A stretch of 64,000 nt of DNA, taken from positions 1,985,475-2,049,474 of the forward strand of contig NZ_AP027741.1 in assembly GCF_030296755.1 (NCBI RefSeq), in the 5' to 3' direction. The notes under the pieces were generated by a model. It made no database searches. It saw only the letters and a program-made list of their open reading frames with translations, and had not been told where the DNA came from. Each line of letters starts with the position of its first letter. Position 1 is the stretch's first letter. The DNA comes from Methylophaga marina (GTDB lineage: Bacteria > Pseudomonadota > Gammaproteobacteria > Nitrosococcales > Methylophagaceae). The translations under genes were made by a program, and so were the position numbers. This document shows positions 1 through 9,297 of this stretch, piece by piece.

Positions 1-267
1 TCTTGCTGCCATACCCAGAGGTCCCTCAGTGGCGATATGGATGGCGTTGGTTTGATAGCTATCGAGTAACTTTTTGACTTTCCTGCCTGGTAATAAAGAG
101 AGAGGAATACTCGGATAGGTGGGACAAGGGATAGTCTTAAATTGTTGTGGCGTAATCAGATGGACATCATGCCCCAACTCGATTAAATATTGACGAGTCT
201 GTTTCAGGGTACGTACAACCCCGTTGACCTGAGGCTCCCAGGCATCGGTGATGATGACAATCTTCAT
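1..267 (-). CDS. Glycosyltransferase family 4, N-terminal part (runs off window)
   Basis: The first 89 codons of a gene that continues beyond the left edge. The translation starts MKIVIITDAWEPQVNGVVRT and continues with a GHDVHLITP strand. This is the typical N-terminal Rossmann half of GT-B, family 4 glycosyltransferases, in which the NGVV loop lies near the acceptor site. The ATG shares one base with the TAA of the upstream phosphoesterase gene (TAATG), so the two are translationally coupled. The pairing suggests a shared role in glycolipid or envelope glycan synthesis. The nucleotide-sugar-binding C-terminal half is not in the window, so the substrate cannot be inferred. Confidence 0.75.
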   Translation of the reverse strand, partial: MKIVIITDAWEPQVNGVVRTLKQTRQYLIELGHDVHLITPQQFKTIPCPTYPSIPLSLLPGRKVKKLLDSYQTNAIHIATEGPLGMAAR

Positions 268-1061
268 TAGGCTGCCTGAGCAATAGCGTGAGGCTGCTCG
301 ATAATATCGGCCCAGTATAAAATTTCCATTTTACCGTTAGGATGTTCAACAAGTGCGGTGCAGCTTTCTACCCAGTCACCGCAGTTGAAGTAATCGACAT
401 TGTTGATGCGGGTAATTTCAGCGCGGTGAATATGACCACAGACGACACCATCGACCCCTTGTTTCGCCGCTTCATGTGCTACGGCCTCTTCAAAATTACT
501 GATGTATTGCACCGCATTTTTCACTTTGTGTTTTAAGAATGCCGCCAGAGACCAGTATGAAAAACCCATCTTACGACGAACATAATTAACAAGTCGGTTT
601 GCTCTGAGTAAGTAGTCATAGAGCCGCCCACCAATTTTGGCAAGTAGTGGGGAAATTTTGACGACACTATCAAATTGATCGCCATGTAAGATTAATAATT
701 TTTTACCTTCAGCGGTGGTATGGACTATCTCGTTCTGAATTTCGATATTACCAAAAACGGCCCCATCGAAGTCACGGAGTAACTCATCATGATTGCCTGG
801 TACATAAATAACCTTGGTGTCGTGTTTAGCTTTACCAAGTAGGGTTCGGATTACATTATTATGTGCCTGAGGCCAAAACATGCGTTTTTTCATTTCCCAC
901 ACGTCAACAATGTCACCGACAAGATATAAATAATCGCATTCAACCTTATGCAAAAAATCGAGTAAAAAGTCAGCACTGCAGCCTCGAAACCCCAGGTGGA
1001 TATCAGAAATCCAGACGCTGCGAACTTTTAACTTCTCTTTGTGACTCACTTGTGTTTGCAT
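267..1061 (-). CDS. UDP-2,3-diacylglucosamine diphosphatase-like metallophosphoesterase (LpxH-related)
   Basis: A 264-residue calcineurin-like phosphoesterase. Metal-binding motifs appear in the expected order: SDIHLGFRG (residues about 19-27), VGDIVDVWE (about 48-56), GNHDELLRDF (about 89-98), HGDQFD (about 125-130) and CGHIHRAEI (about 208-216), followed by NCGDWVESC. The order and the GDxxD/GNHDE/GHxH set match the LpxH-related family that hydrolyses UDP-diacylglucosamine in lipid A synthesis. However, this subgroup (with W-E-M-K after GDIVDV) is often a second paralogue that travels with a family 4 glycosyltransferase, as here. I infer an envelope lipid or glycolipid phosphatase and would not call it LpxH itself. 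It is the first gene of a two-gene leftward operon. Confidence 0.75.
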   Translation of the reverse strand: MQTQVSHKEKLKVRSVWISDIHLGFRGCSADFLLDFLHKVECDYLYLVGDIVDVWEMKKRMFWPQAHNNVIRTLLGKAKHDTKVIYVPGNHDELLRDFDGAVFGNIEIQNEIVHTTAEGKKLLILHGDQFDSVVKISPLLAKIGGRLYDYLLRANRLVNYVRRKMGFSYWSLAAFLKHKVKNAVQYISNFEEAVAHEAAKQGVDGVVCGHIHRAEITRINNVDYFNCGDWVESCTALVEHPNGKMEILYWADIIEQPHAIAQAA

Positions 1062-1202
1062 AATGTGTCGTTTCCTTAGTATTTTGAGGGCACACTAACG
1101 AACTTATATTGCAGCATCATGAATATTTTGTTGCAGAATGATGACGATAACTTATTGAATTAATTGTCGTATCATTAAACAATAGCCAAAATGAGACGCC
1201 CA

Positions 1203-3240
1203 ATGAGCAATCCATTATTAGAAAATTACCCATTACCGCCTTTCTCTGAAATCAAACCTGAGCATGTAGAGCCTGCTGTAACACAAGCGATAAGTCAGGC
1301 TAGACAAGCAGTAGATAAATTACTGACACAGGTGAGCCATCCCACATGGGAAACCTTGGTTGAGCCAATGGAAGACATTGATGTGTCAATCGATCGTGTT
1401 TGGTCTCCAGTCAGTCATATGAACTCTGTAGTGAATTCGGATGAATTAAGAAAAGCTTATAACGCTTGTCTGCCGATGTTGAGTGAGTTCGGTACAGAGC
1501 TGGGACAAAATGAAGACTTGTACCGTGCTTATAAACAGCTGGCTGAGAGTGCGGTGTACCCGTCGCTGGATACTGCCCAGAAAAAGTCATTGATAATGCC
1601 GTCAGAGACTTCCGTTTATCCGGGGTAGAACTTAATCAGGCTGACCGTGATGAGTATAAAAACATCACGCAAAAACTGACCGAACTGAGTGCTAAGTTCG
1701 AAGAAAACCTGATGGATGCGACACACGGCTGGAAAAAGCATATTACGGATAAAGACATGTTATCTGGATTACCTGAGTCGACCATTGCCATGGCAGAGCA
1801 ATTTGCCAAACGTGACAATGTTGAGGGCTGGGTATTTACGCTGGATTTCCCCTCATATATGCCGGTCATGTCTTATGCAGATAATCGTGAATTTCGCGAA
1901 GAAATGTACACCGCCTTTGCGACTAAAGCTTCTGATCAGGGACCGAATGCCGGCCAGTGGGACAATACTCAGGTCATGGCCGATATTCTCAAGCTTCGTC
2001 ATCGTTTAGCTAACTTACTTGGCTTTGCTAACCACGCTGAACGCTCTTTAGCGACAAAAATGGCACAAAGCCCAGAACAGGTGATGGATTTCCTCAATGA
2101 TCTGGCTGAGCGTAGTAAACCGATAGCCATTAAAGAATTTGAAGAATTAAAAGCCTTCGCAAAAGAAACAGCAGGCATGGATGAATTACAAGCATGGGAT
2201 GTCACTTATTTTGCCGAGAAACTACGCCAGCAACGCTATAGTATCTCTCAGGAAGAGCTCAAACCATATTTCCCAGAAGATAAAGTCGTTAATGGTTTGT
2301 TTGCTGTGGTAAACCGCTTATACGGATTGGTTATCAGTGAACGGACGGATATCGATACCTGGCATAAAGACGTACGTTTTTTGAAATCCGCGAATCAAAC
2401 GGTAACTTACGTGGCCAGTTTTATCTGGACTTATATGCTCGCCAACACAAACGTGGCGGCGCATGGATGGATGAATGTCTGGTGCGCCGAAAAACAGCCA
2501 AAGGTCTGCAAACACCGGTGGCTTTCCTGACTTGTAATTTCTCTGAGCCTGTCGGTGATAAGCCGGCCTTATTCACTCATGATGAAGTCACGACCTTGTT
2601 CCATGAGTTTGGTCATGGTCTGCATCATATGCTGACAAAAATTGATTATGCCGGTGTGTCAGGAATTAACGGTGTTGCTTGGGATGCGGTCGAGTTACCC
2701 AGTCAGTTTATGGAAAACTGGTGCTGGGAAAGGGAAGCACTAGATCTGATTTCAGGTCATTATGAAACCGGTGAAAAACTACCTGATGACCTTTATGAAA
2801 AAATGATCGCGGCGCGTAACTTCCAGTCAGCGATGATGATGGTGCGTCAGTTGGAGTTTTCTATTTTCGATTTCCGTTTGCATTTGGAGTTTGATCCAGA
2901 AGGCGGCAATCAAGTGGATAAAATTCTGGCCGAAGTGCGTGATCAGGTAGCTGTCGTTAAACCGCCAAAATTTAATCGTTTCGCTCATAGCTTTGGTCAC
3001 ATCTTCGCTGGCGGTTATGCGGCTGGTTACTATAGTTATAAGTGGGCAGAAGTGTTATCAGCCGATGCGTTTTCTAAATTTGAAGAAAAAGGTATCTTTG
3101 ATCGTGAAACCGGGCTGGCGTTTTTGAATAATATTCTGGAGCAGGGTGGTTCAAAAGAACCGATGGAATTATTCATAGCCTTCCGTGGACGAGAGCCTGA
3201 AATTGATGCTCTGTTAAGACATTCAGGAATAGCCGCATAA
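1203..3240 (+). pseudogene. prlC: Oligopeptidase A (PrlC/OpdA, M3 metallopeptidase), broken by two single-base frameshifts
   Basis: The three reading-frame pieces together give about 680 residues, the normal length of oligopeptidase A, a cytosolic zinc oligopeptidase that degrades signal peptides. The N-terminus reads MSNPLLENYPLPPFSEIKPE. The zinc site FHEFGHGLHH lies in the last piece, encoded near 2600-2630. The first break is at the A5 run 1581-1585: one more A gives QKKVIDNAVRDFRLSG. The second is at the T6 run 2377-2382: one more T gives RFFEIRESNGNLRGQFYLDL. Everything else is well conserved with no internal stops. The damage is thus confined to one missing base in each of two homopolymers, which suggests sequencing error or very recent inactivation. 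I chose the start at 1203 because the protein family begins with MxNPLL; 1191 is an alternative. Confidence 0.85.
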
Positions 3241-3241
3241 C

Positions 3242-3268
3242 AAAAAAGGGCCGAAAGGCCCTTTTTTA
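3242..3268. terminator. Bidirectional intrinsic terminator
   Basis: A perfect GGGCC-GAAA-GGCCC hairpin lies between an A6 run and a T6 run just after the prlC stop. The tracts on both sides let it serve the rightward prlC gene and the leftward gene ending at 3288. Confidence 0.9.
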
Positions 3269-3287
3269 TTTGTGTGGTGTAGGTGAA

Positions 3288-3704
3288 TCAAGAATTCGCA
3301 CAGATTTGCACAGCTTGCTGTGCTGATTGAATAATGGTCATGACTTCATCTTTTGAAATTTTGCCGCCATCAATATCTTTTTTGAGTTCTTCATTCAAAG
3401 CTTGCGTCGCTTGAGCAACATCACCGCCTTGTGCGACAGGTAAAATGGCTTTTTCACGATACTGTTCTGGAAAAATCGCTAAGCCTTCGAGTTGGCAGCC
3501 CGCCATTTTTGCAACATAAGCATCCGCTTCTCTTTTAATGGCACCGGCAGTCAGATCGGGTCTATCCATGCCCAGTTTTTTCATCACCATTGGACGAAGC
3601 TGTTCACTGTAATTTTTTTTGTAAGCCTCTACGTCATTAGCGTCGATAGCAAAAGCGAGTTGTGCAAAGAGCGCTAAAGGTAGTAATAAAAACGTTTTTC
3701 TCAT
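3288..3704 (-). CDS. Small secreted protein of unknown function
   Basis: A 138-residue protein whose first 19 residues (MRKTFLLLPLALFAQLAFA) form a clear Sec signal peptide with an A-x-A type cleavage site, so the product is probably periplasmic. The mature part is mostly charged alpha-helix and has two cysteines, one in MAGCQLEG near residue 70 and one in the C-terminal VQICANS, which could form a disulfide. I do not recognise a family. An AGAGA motif lies just upstream of the ATG. It is a single gene, ending at the shared terminator with prlC. Confidence 0.6.
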   Translation of the reverse strand: MRKTFLLLPLALFAQLAFAIDANDVEAYKKNYSEQLRPMVMKKLGMDRPDLTAGAIKREADAYVAKMAGCQLEGLAIFPEQYREKAILPVAQGGDVAQATQALNEELKKDIDGGKISKDEVMTIIQSAQQAVQICANS

Positions 3705-3911
3705 TATATGTCTCTCTTAGATAACTTAATTTTTTGTTAATAGCTCTATCAGGCTGAACAATAGATGACTATCAGTCAACTTTATCTGTGTAAAGATAAG
3801 TAATCCAGAGTTAATAATGAAATTTGTCGCTGTCAGTCTTAGTACATAAAAGCCGCTGTGATTTACATCCTTTAGCTTTACATTCTTATGTTTTGGGGTA
3901 ATCGAAAAACC

Positions 3912-4349
3912 TTATTTCTTTGTTTTCTTTTTGTTTTTAGCTTTCTTTTTGTCTTTTTTAGCGGACTTTTCTTCCTTGGACTTTTTGTCTTTCTTGTTGC
4001 CCTTGTCAGCTTTGGTTTTTTTACGGTCTTTCTTTTTGACTTCTTTGGGCGTGTCTTCCACAACCGCTTTTTCTAGTGTTGATTTTTGTGAGGTGACTTC
4101 ACTTGCTGTTTGAGGAAAAGCCTTCATGCCCAATTGACGAAAACGTGCCGCCCAGTATCGTACTTGTCCGATACTTAATCCAGTTTGTGTCGCTGTTTCT
4201 TTTTGAGTCACACCATCATGAAGAGCAAGCAAAGCACTGGCGCGGGTACTAAACTCATTGTCAGAAGCGGCGATGGCTTTGCAGAGTTTAACTTGAGCTG
4301 GAGTGAGTAATTTCTTGCGAGGGCTGTTTACCTGTTCTTTGCTTGTCAT
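3912..4349 (-). CDS. Helix-turn-helix protein with histone H1-like lysine-rich tail
   Basis: A 145-residue protein. Residues about 10-75 form a homeodomain-like helix-turn-helix, with the segment VTQKETATQTGLSIGQVRYW as the likely recognition region. From about residue 95 to the end the chain is almost entirely Lys, Glu, Asp, Ala and Thr, with many KKDKK-type blocks and KKTKK at the terminus. The tail resembles bacterial H1-like or AlgP-like nucleoid proteins. The start at 4349 is chosen because GGAG lies six bases upstream; an in-frame ATG at 4361 lacks such a site. The likely role is DNA binding through the HTH with a non-specific polycationic tail. This is inference from composition; I know no named orthologue. 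Confidence 0.65.
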   Translation of the reverse strand: MTSKEQVNSPRKKLLTPAQVKLCKAIAASDNEFSTRASALLALHDGVTQKETATQTGLSIGQVRYWAARFRQLGMKAFPQTASEVTSQKSTLEKAVVEDTPKEVKKKDRKKTKADKGNKKDKKSKEEKSAKKDKKKAKNKKKTKK

Positions 4350-4477
4350 TGTCAACTCCATCAACGGGTATAGAAAGAATGTAATAATAATTACATTAAA
4401 CCTTTTGATTGTGTATGAGGAGTATGACGGTTTTGTGACACTGGCGTCAGAATAAAAACGGAATTGTACACACACAT

Positions 4478-4503
4478 AAAAAAAGGGCGGTTCGCCCTTT
4501 TTT
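4478..4503. terminator. Intrinsic terminator
   Basis: The hairpin AAAGGGCG-GTT-CGCCCTTT is preceded by an A-run and followed by a T-run (TTTTTTTG). It sits between two leftward genes and most plausibly ends the DksA-like gene at 4526. Confidence 0.85.
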
Positions 4504-4525
4504 GTTTAATAGTTTAAGCGTGGAT

Positions 4526-4792
4526 TTAGCGAAGCTGACTATCTTTGCTGCCCCGTCGATTAAACATACCAGCTGCTTTGTTTTCATTATCTATCTCTTC
4601 CTGACATTTCACACACAGGTAAACACCAGGAATGGCTTTACGTCGGCCTTCGGGAATTTCAGCATCACACTCTTCACAATGCGTCAGGCTTTCACCTTGA
4701 GGTAAACGTGAGCGTGCTTGCTGTATCGCGTCATCCACACTGGCGTCTATTTGATCTTGTACCGCCCCGTCACGGGACCATCCTCCAGCCAT
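4526..4792 (-). CDS. DksA/TraR-type C4 zinc-finger protein (YbiI-like)
   Basis: An 88-residue protein with the zinc finger CEECDAEIPEGRR...YLCVKCQEE (residues about 39-66), the CxxC-x(17)-CxxC pattern of the DksA/TraR family. It lacks the long coiled coil of true DksA and matches the short YbiI type. The N-terminus MAGGWSRDGAVQDQIDAS is typical of this subgroup. The ATG at 4792 is chosen because GGAGG lies five bases upstream; an upstream in-frame TTG overlaps the ribosome-binding site itself. It may modulate RNA polymerase, but no function is established for the short members. Confidence 0.85.
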   Translation of the reverse strand: MAGGWSRDGAVQDQIDASVDDAIQQARSRLPQGESLTHCEECDAEIPEGRRKAIPGVYLCVKCQEEIDNENKAAGMFNRRGSKDSQLR

Positions 4793-4866
4793 AACAACCT
4801 CCAACTGACTGTTTTAATACTATTTCATTATAGGCTTAAAGTCAGCTTGGACCCAATAGTCATGAT

Positions 4867-6030
4867 TTAAGGTAGCTTTTTACCTAACCGTTGTTTCCAG
4901 CGAACAATGGGGTACCAGGTCTGTCCCCAAATCTGTCGTGGTAGACGAACGGTTGTGTCATATTCGGCAGGCCAGTAATTTCCGGGCAGATGATAAGTAC
5001 CGAAGAGTCGATCAAACAAAACGGTGTGCGCCGAGTAGTTAGTATCAATGGCCGGCTTTTCTGAACTGTGATGCCAGTGATGAAACTGTGGCGTGACAAA
5101 AATAGTTTTGAGCGGGCCAAAGGGGATATCGACATTACAGTGAATCAGAATAGCCTGAAGCGCGGCAAAGGTGACATATATATTCAATGCAGACTCATCC
5201 GCACCTAATAAATAAAGTGGGATCATCACCATAGCGCGTTCAGAAAATACCTGTACAAAATGGCCACGGGAGCCAGCTAACCAGTCCAAATGTTCAACAG
5301 AATGATGAACGGCATGAATAGGCCATAGTGTTTTTACTTCATGATAGGCACGATGCTCCCAATACAACACAAAATCTGCTGCCAGAATAATCAGTATGAC
5401 TTGTAACCAAACTGGCATGGCTTGAACGGTGGATTGCACAGAGGGACTAACAGCCCAATCAAAATGGCTGGCATGATAATTTGCAAAAATAAGAATGGCG
5501 GATATCGCGAGGTGGTTAAAACAAAAGTAGAACATATCCACCGCCCACTCTGGACGAGTGATGACTTGGTCCCGATATTTGGGAAATAGCTTTTCCAGTG
5601 TCATGAAGATGACGACTGATCCTAGAAAGGCAAGAATTAACCAATCGACCCCCAACGATAATTCTCTGGGCTCTACCTGACCTATCGGAATGTTGTAACC
5701 ACCCAGAGCAAACCCAATCAAGGTCAATGAAATAGCGACAAGGCCATAAAGTTTGTACTTGCCTTTATTCAAACCAAACGTCAATGCAGCGAAGAATAAT
5801 GAAAAATACATGGCATATTTCAATAGCAATTGTAATTGCTCAGCATCATAAACTTGGCGCAGCTCAGCCGTCGTTAAATAGGCTGGGTAAAGGTAAGCTA
5901 GCACCGCTAGCAGGCTCAATATGCTGAGTGTAAGAGACAAATAACAACTTATTCTGCCCTCGCCAATACGAAATTCTTTTGCTGGATTCTTTTCAACATG
6001 TCGAGGCTGATATTGATAAGGTTCGGTCAT
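4867..6030 (-). CDS. Sterol desaturase/fatty acid hydroxylase family membrane protein
   Basis: A 387-residue multi-pass membrane protein. Three hydrophobic segments precede residue 120 and more follow at about 125-145 and 170-230. The diiron histidine clusters of the family are all present: HRAYHE (HxxxH), HAVHHSVEH (HxxHH) and the late HHWHHSSEK, with one more His in YSAHTVLFDRLFGTYHLP. This family hydroxylates or desaturates lipids with O2 at the membrane. The extra N-terminal membrane segments and the 387-residue length fit the long bacterial subgroup. The substrate is unknown. It is a single gene, separated by about 190 bases from the divergently transcribed ubiD. Confidence 0.85.
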   Translation of the reverse strand: MTEPYQYQPRHVEKNPAKEFRIGEGRISCYLSLTLSILSLLAVLAYLYPAYLTTAELRQVYDAEQLQLLLKYAMYFSLFFAALTFGLNKGKYKLYGLVAISLTLIGFALGGYNIPIGQVEPRELSLGVDWLILAFLGSVVIFMTLEKLFPKYRDQVITRPEWAVDMFYFCFNHLAISAILIFANYHASHFDWAVSPSVQSTVQAMPVWLQVILIILAADFVLYWEHRAYHEVKTLWPIHAVHHSVEHLDWLAGSRGHFVQVFSERAMVMIPLYLLGADESALNIYVTFAALQAILIHCNVDIPFGPLKTIFVTPQFHHWHHSSEKPAIDTNYSAHTVLFDRLFGTYHLPGNYWPAEYDTTVRLPRQIWGQTWYPIVRWKQRLGKKLP

Positions 6031-6220
6031 GATTGGTATCGATATAGTGAAACTTGGTCGACATAATGTCTGTGTTAAAGGGTTTCTTCAATAATAATAT
6101 CGACTCGATAAGACGGATGAGCTCAATATTCTTACCATCAGCCTTATGGATTATGGCTTTAGCCTGCCTTGCTTATCCAGTAATATTCAAACCTAAGTGA
6201 TGACATAACTGAGTGGTTGA

Positions 6221-7702
6221 ATGAAATATACCGATTTACGTGACTTTATCGAAGGTTTGGAAAAGCAGGGTGAATTAAAACGGATTAAAACTGAGGTCGA
6301 TCCAGCTCTGGAAATGACAGAAATTGCTGATCGCGTGTTACGTGCTGGTGGTCCGGCATTATTGTTTGAAAATCCTAAAGGGTCTGAAGTACCCGCTTTA
6401 TTGAATTTATTTGGAACGCCAAAACGTGTAGCAATGGGGATGGGCGAAGACTCTGTCGAAGCCTTGCGTGAAGTCGGTAAATTACTGGCTTTTTTGAAAG
6501 AGCCTGAGCCACCTAAGGGCATGAAGGATGCGTGGGAGAAGCTTCCCGTGTTTAAAAAAGTCCTGACGATGTCACCCAAGTTAGTTAAAAAAGCAGCCTG
6601 CCAAGAAGTGGTGCTGGAAGGCGATGACATTGATTTGAGCAATTATCCAATCCAGCTATGTTGGCCTGAAGATGCTGCCCCTTTAATCACTTGGGGACTG
6701 GTCGTCACAAAAGGTCCTCATAAAGAGCGACAAAACTTGGGCATTTATCGTCAGCAAGTCATCGGTAAGAATCGCGTCATCATGCGATGGTTATCGCATC
6801 GAGGTGGCGCACTTGATTTTAAGGAATGGCAACAGACTAATCCGGGAACTCCCTTTCCAATCAGTGTTGTACTAGGCTGTGATCCTGCCACGATACTGGG
6901 TGCCGTCACACCTGTACCGGATACGCTGTCAGAATATGCGTTTGCAGGCTTGTTGCGCGGTAGTAAAACAGAGCTGGTGAAATGTATAGGCAATGAGCTA
7001 CAGGTGCCCGCTAACGCAGAAATTGTACTCGAAGGTTTCATCTATCCTGATGATATGGCGTCGGAAGGACCATATGGCGATCATACCGGTTACTATAATG
7101 AAGTCGATAGCTTTCCTGTCTTTACTATCGAACGAATTACACAGCGACAGAATCCGATCTACCACAGCACCTATACCGGACGGCCGCCAGATGAACCTGC
7201 CATACTCGGTGTTGCCTTGAATGAAGTATTTGTACCGATATTACAAAAGCAATTTCCAGAAATTATCGATTTCTATTTGCCCCCTGAAGGGTGTTCGTAT
7301 CGGATGGCTGTGGTCAGTATGAAAAAACAGTACCCAGGTCATGCCAAGCGGGTGATGATGGGTGTCTGGTCATTCTTGCGTCAGTTTATGTACACCAAGT
7401 TTGTGATTGTGGTGGATGATGATGTCAATGTCAGGGACTGGAAAGATGTGATTTGGGCTATTACCACTCGAATGGATCCCGCACGGGATACCACGCTGGT
7501 GGAAAATACGCCGATTGATTATTTAGATTTTGCCTCACCTGTGTCTGGACTCGGTTCCAAGATGGGATTGGATGCAACCAATAAACTCCCAGGTGAAACT
7601 GACAGAGAGTGGGGAAGACCCATCGTCCGAGATGCGGATGTAGTTAAGCGTATTGATGCTATTTGGGATGAGCTGGGATTGGAGAGCAGGGAACCTAACT
7701 GA
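6221..7702 (+). CDS. ubiD: UbiD decarboxylase (4-hydroxy-3-polyprenylbenzoate)
   Basis: At 493 residues the protein has the normal length of UbiD, which decarboxylates 4-hydroxy-3-polyprenylbenzoate in ubiquinone synthesis using the prenylated FMN made by UbiX. Recognisable family segments include [20 protein letters not shown] at the N-terminus, [14 protein letters not shown] and [10 protein letters not shown] in the middle, and [17 protein letters not shown], which carries the conserved E-G-P-Y-G-D-H-T-G active-site stretch. The C-terminal part has [15 protein letters not shown]. The stop overlaps the 3' end of the opposing MAPEG gene by eight bases. No ubiX lies nearby. Confidence 0.95.
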   Translation: MKYTDLRDFIEGLEKQGELKRIKTEVDPALEMTEIADRVLRAGGPALLFENPKGSEVPALLNLFGTPKRVAMGMGEDSVEALREVGKLLAFLKEPEPPKGMKDAWEKLPVFKKVLTMSPKLVKKAACQEVVLEGDDIDLSNYPIQLCWPEDAAPLITWGLVVTKGPHKERQNLGIYRQQVIGKNRVIMRWLSHRGGALDFKEWQQTNPGTPFPISVVLGCDPATILGAVTPVPDTLSEYAFAGLLRGSKTELVKCIGNELQVPANAEIVLEGFIYPDDMASEGPYGDHTGYYNEVDSFPVFTIERITQRQNPIYHSTYTGRPPDEPAILGVALNEVFVPILQKQFPEIIDFYLPPEGCSYRMAVVSMKKQYPGHAKRVMMGVWSFLRQFMYTKFVIVVDDDVNVRDWKDVIWAITTRMDPARDTTLVENTPIDYLDFASPVSGLGSKMGLDATNKLPGETDREWGRPIVRDADVVKRIDAIWDELGLESREPN

Positions 7703-8090
7703 CAGGCATTAAATATGCTAACGCAAAATAAACGATATTTAATATCGACAAAGCTATAATCAGATAAAGCGTGATTTTCATGCCGAGAACACGCTTTTTC
7801 AGATCATGGTTTTTGATACCTATGGCATGGATGAGCCTACCCGTGAGCAGGGTGATACCAGCGAGATGAATCATCCAGTTGTATACAATGATGTTTTCAA
7901 GAAGAAACATCAGAATCAAGGTGATAGGAATGTATTCAGTGGCATTACCTTGTGCTCGGATGGCTAACTGTAATTCTTCATTGCCACCATCACCCAATCC
8001 GATTTTATGTTGTCGGCGCACAGCAATAACACCCAGTGATAACTTGACGATAAATAAGGCGCAGAGGCTGGCATACAGAGCTGTAATCAT
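7695..8090 (-). CDS. MAPEG family inner-membrane protein
   Basis: A 131-residue protein with four hydrophobic segments. It carries the family signature [17 protein letters not shown] near residues 46-62. MAPEG proteins are membrane-associated proteins in eicosanoid and glutathione metabolism; the bacterial YecN-like members are of uncertain function and some bind glutathione. It lies 15 bases downstream of moaE in the same direction, so it may be cotranscribed, but no functional link to molybdopterin is known. The end overlaps the opposing ubiD by eight bases. Confidence 0.85.
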   Translation of the reverse strand: MITALYASLCALFIVKLSLGVIAVRRQHKIGLGDGGNEELQLAIRAQGNATEYIPITLILMFLLENIIVYNWMIHLAGITLLTGRLIHAIGIKNHDLKKRVLGMKITLYLIIALSILNIVYFALAYLMPVS

Positions 8091-8105
8091 AATGACTATC
8101 CTCGT

Positions 8106-8543
8106 TTAATGTCCGTCGGTATTACCGCTTACCCAGTGTTGACCTTGTTCGGTGAATTCTTTTTTCCAAAATGGTGCTTTGTATTTTAATTCTTCAATTA
8201 AGCAGTCACAGGCATCGAGTGCGGCACGGCGATGGGCTGACCAGCAGGCGATAACGACTATGGCATCGCCGGGAAGCACTTCCCCCACACGATGAACGAT
8301 AAGGCAATCTAGTAATCGCCATTGAGCTTTTGCTTTGTCTTCCAGTTTTTGCAGGTAACGTGCAGTCATCGCCGGATAGTGTTCGAGCAGCATCTTGGTA
8401 ATATCCGGACGATCACTAAAGTCACGCATCGTACCGACAAAACTGGCCGTGGCGCCAAATTGACCTGCTATGTCCTGAGCACGTTGTTGCTTGGCTATGA
8501 TTTCCCAAGGCTCAATACGCTGTTCACTCACCCAGCTCGACAT
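8106..8543 (-). CDS. moaE: Molybdopterin synthase catalytic subunit MoaE
   Basis: A 145-residue protein with the MoaE landmarks: GATASFVGTMRDFSDR near the N-terminus, LEHYPAMT (the usual LEHYPGMT), IVHRVGEVLPGD, HRRAALDACDCLIEELK, and the lysine-rich active-site segment KYKAPFWKKEF. Together with MoaD thiocarboxylate it inserts two sulfurs into cyclic pyranopterin monophosphate to make molybdopterin. It begins one base after the moaD stop, as expected for subunits made in equal amounts. Confidence 0.95.
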   Translation of the reverse strand: MSSWVSEQRIEPWEIIAKQQRAQDIAGQFGATASFVGTMRDFSDRPDITKMLLEHYPAMTARYLQKLEDKAKAQWRLLDCLIVHRVGEVLPGDAIVVIACWSAHRRAALDACDCLIEELKYKAPFWKKEFTEQGQHWVSGNTDGH

Positions 8544-8544
8544 A

Positions 8545-8772
8545 TTAACCTCCGGTCACCGGTGGGAAAAAGGCCACTTCATCACCATCTTGGACGGGAG
8601 TGTCCAGCTTGGCATAGTCCAAGTTGATGGCGACAAGCAGATTATCTGGTACGGGTTTATTTTGAGTCGCTTGATTCCAGGCATCCAGAGCTGTGCTGGC
8701 GGCAGCAAGTTCTATATCAGATTGACCTAGCTTTTCACGAAGGCTGGCAAAAAATTTGACTTGAATACTCAT
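8545..8772 (-). CDS. moaD: Molybdopterin synthase sulfur carrier subunit MoaD
   Basis: A 75-residue ubiquitin-fold protein starting MSIQVKFFASLREKLG and ending AFFPPVTGG. The terminal Gly-Gly is the site of adenylation and thiocarboxylation. It is first in the leftward moaD-moaE pair and divergent from moaC across a 48-base gap that must hold both promoters. The activating enzyme MoeB and MoaA are not in the window. Confidence 0.95.
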   Translation of the reverse strand: MSIQVKFFASLREKLGQSDIELAAASTALDAWNQATQNKPVPDNLLVAINLDYAKLDTPVQDGDEVAFFPPVTGG

Positions 8773-8820
8773 CTGGTTGATCGTTTCAGCTAAATTTAAA
8801 GCTAGAGGATAACATTTGCG

Positions 8821-9297
8821 ATGTCAGATTTGACCCATTTTAATCAAGCTGGTGAAGCTCATATGGTTGATGTTGGTGGAAAAGCAACCACAGAGCGGCT
8901 TGCCATCGCAGAGGGGAAGATTTTGATGCTGCCTGACACATTTAAATTAGTGGAGCAAGGCGGACATAAAAAAGGCGATGTTTTGGGGATTGCTCGCATT
9001 GCCGGGATTATGGCGGCGAAAAAAACAGCTGATCTCGTACCGTTGTGTCATCCTCTGGCTTTAACAAAGGTTTCAGTAGAATTTGAACTAGATAATAAAA
9101 ATGCATCCATTCACTGCCGGGCAACGGTCGGGACCAGTGGTCAGACTGGCGTCGAAATGGAAGCTCTTACTGCAGTTCAGATCGCCTTGTTGACGATTTA
9201 TGATATGTGTAAAGCAGTGGATAAAGGCATGATCATGACCGACATTGGTTTGCTGGAAAAATCAGGTGGTAAAAGCGGTCATTGGCAACGTCTTTAG
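8821..9297 (+). CDS. moaC: Cyclic pyranopterin monophosphate synthase MoaC
   Basis: At 158 residues this is the normal length. Family motifs are [23 protein letters not shown] at the N-terminus, [10 protein letters not shown] (about residues 76-85), [17 protein letters not shown] and [12 protein letters not shown] with the catalytic Asp-Lys region. MoaC completes the rearrangement of the MoaA product to cPMP, the substrate of MoaD/MoaE encoded next door. Its stop overlaps by four bases the end of the converging regulatory gene. Confidence 0.95.
   Translation: MSDLTHFNQAGEAHMVDVGGKATTERLAIAEGKILMLPDTFKLVEQGGHKKGDVLGIARIAGIMAAKKTADLVPLCHPLALTKVSVEFELDNKNASIHCRATVGTSGQTGVEMEALTAVQIALLTIYDMCKAVDKGMIMTDIGLLEKSGGKSGHWQRL

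Noticed and set aside
3888-4113. Phe/Leu-rich frames on the plus strand
   Set aside because: They are the mirror image of the Lys/Glu codons of the H1-like tail on the minus strand and have no ribosome-binding site.
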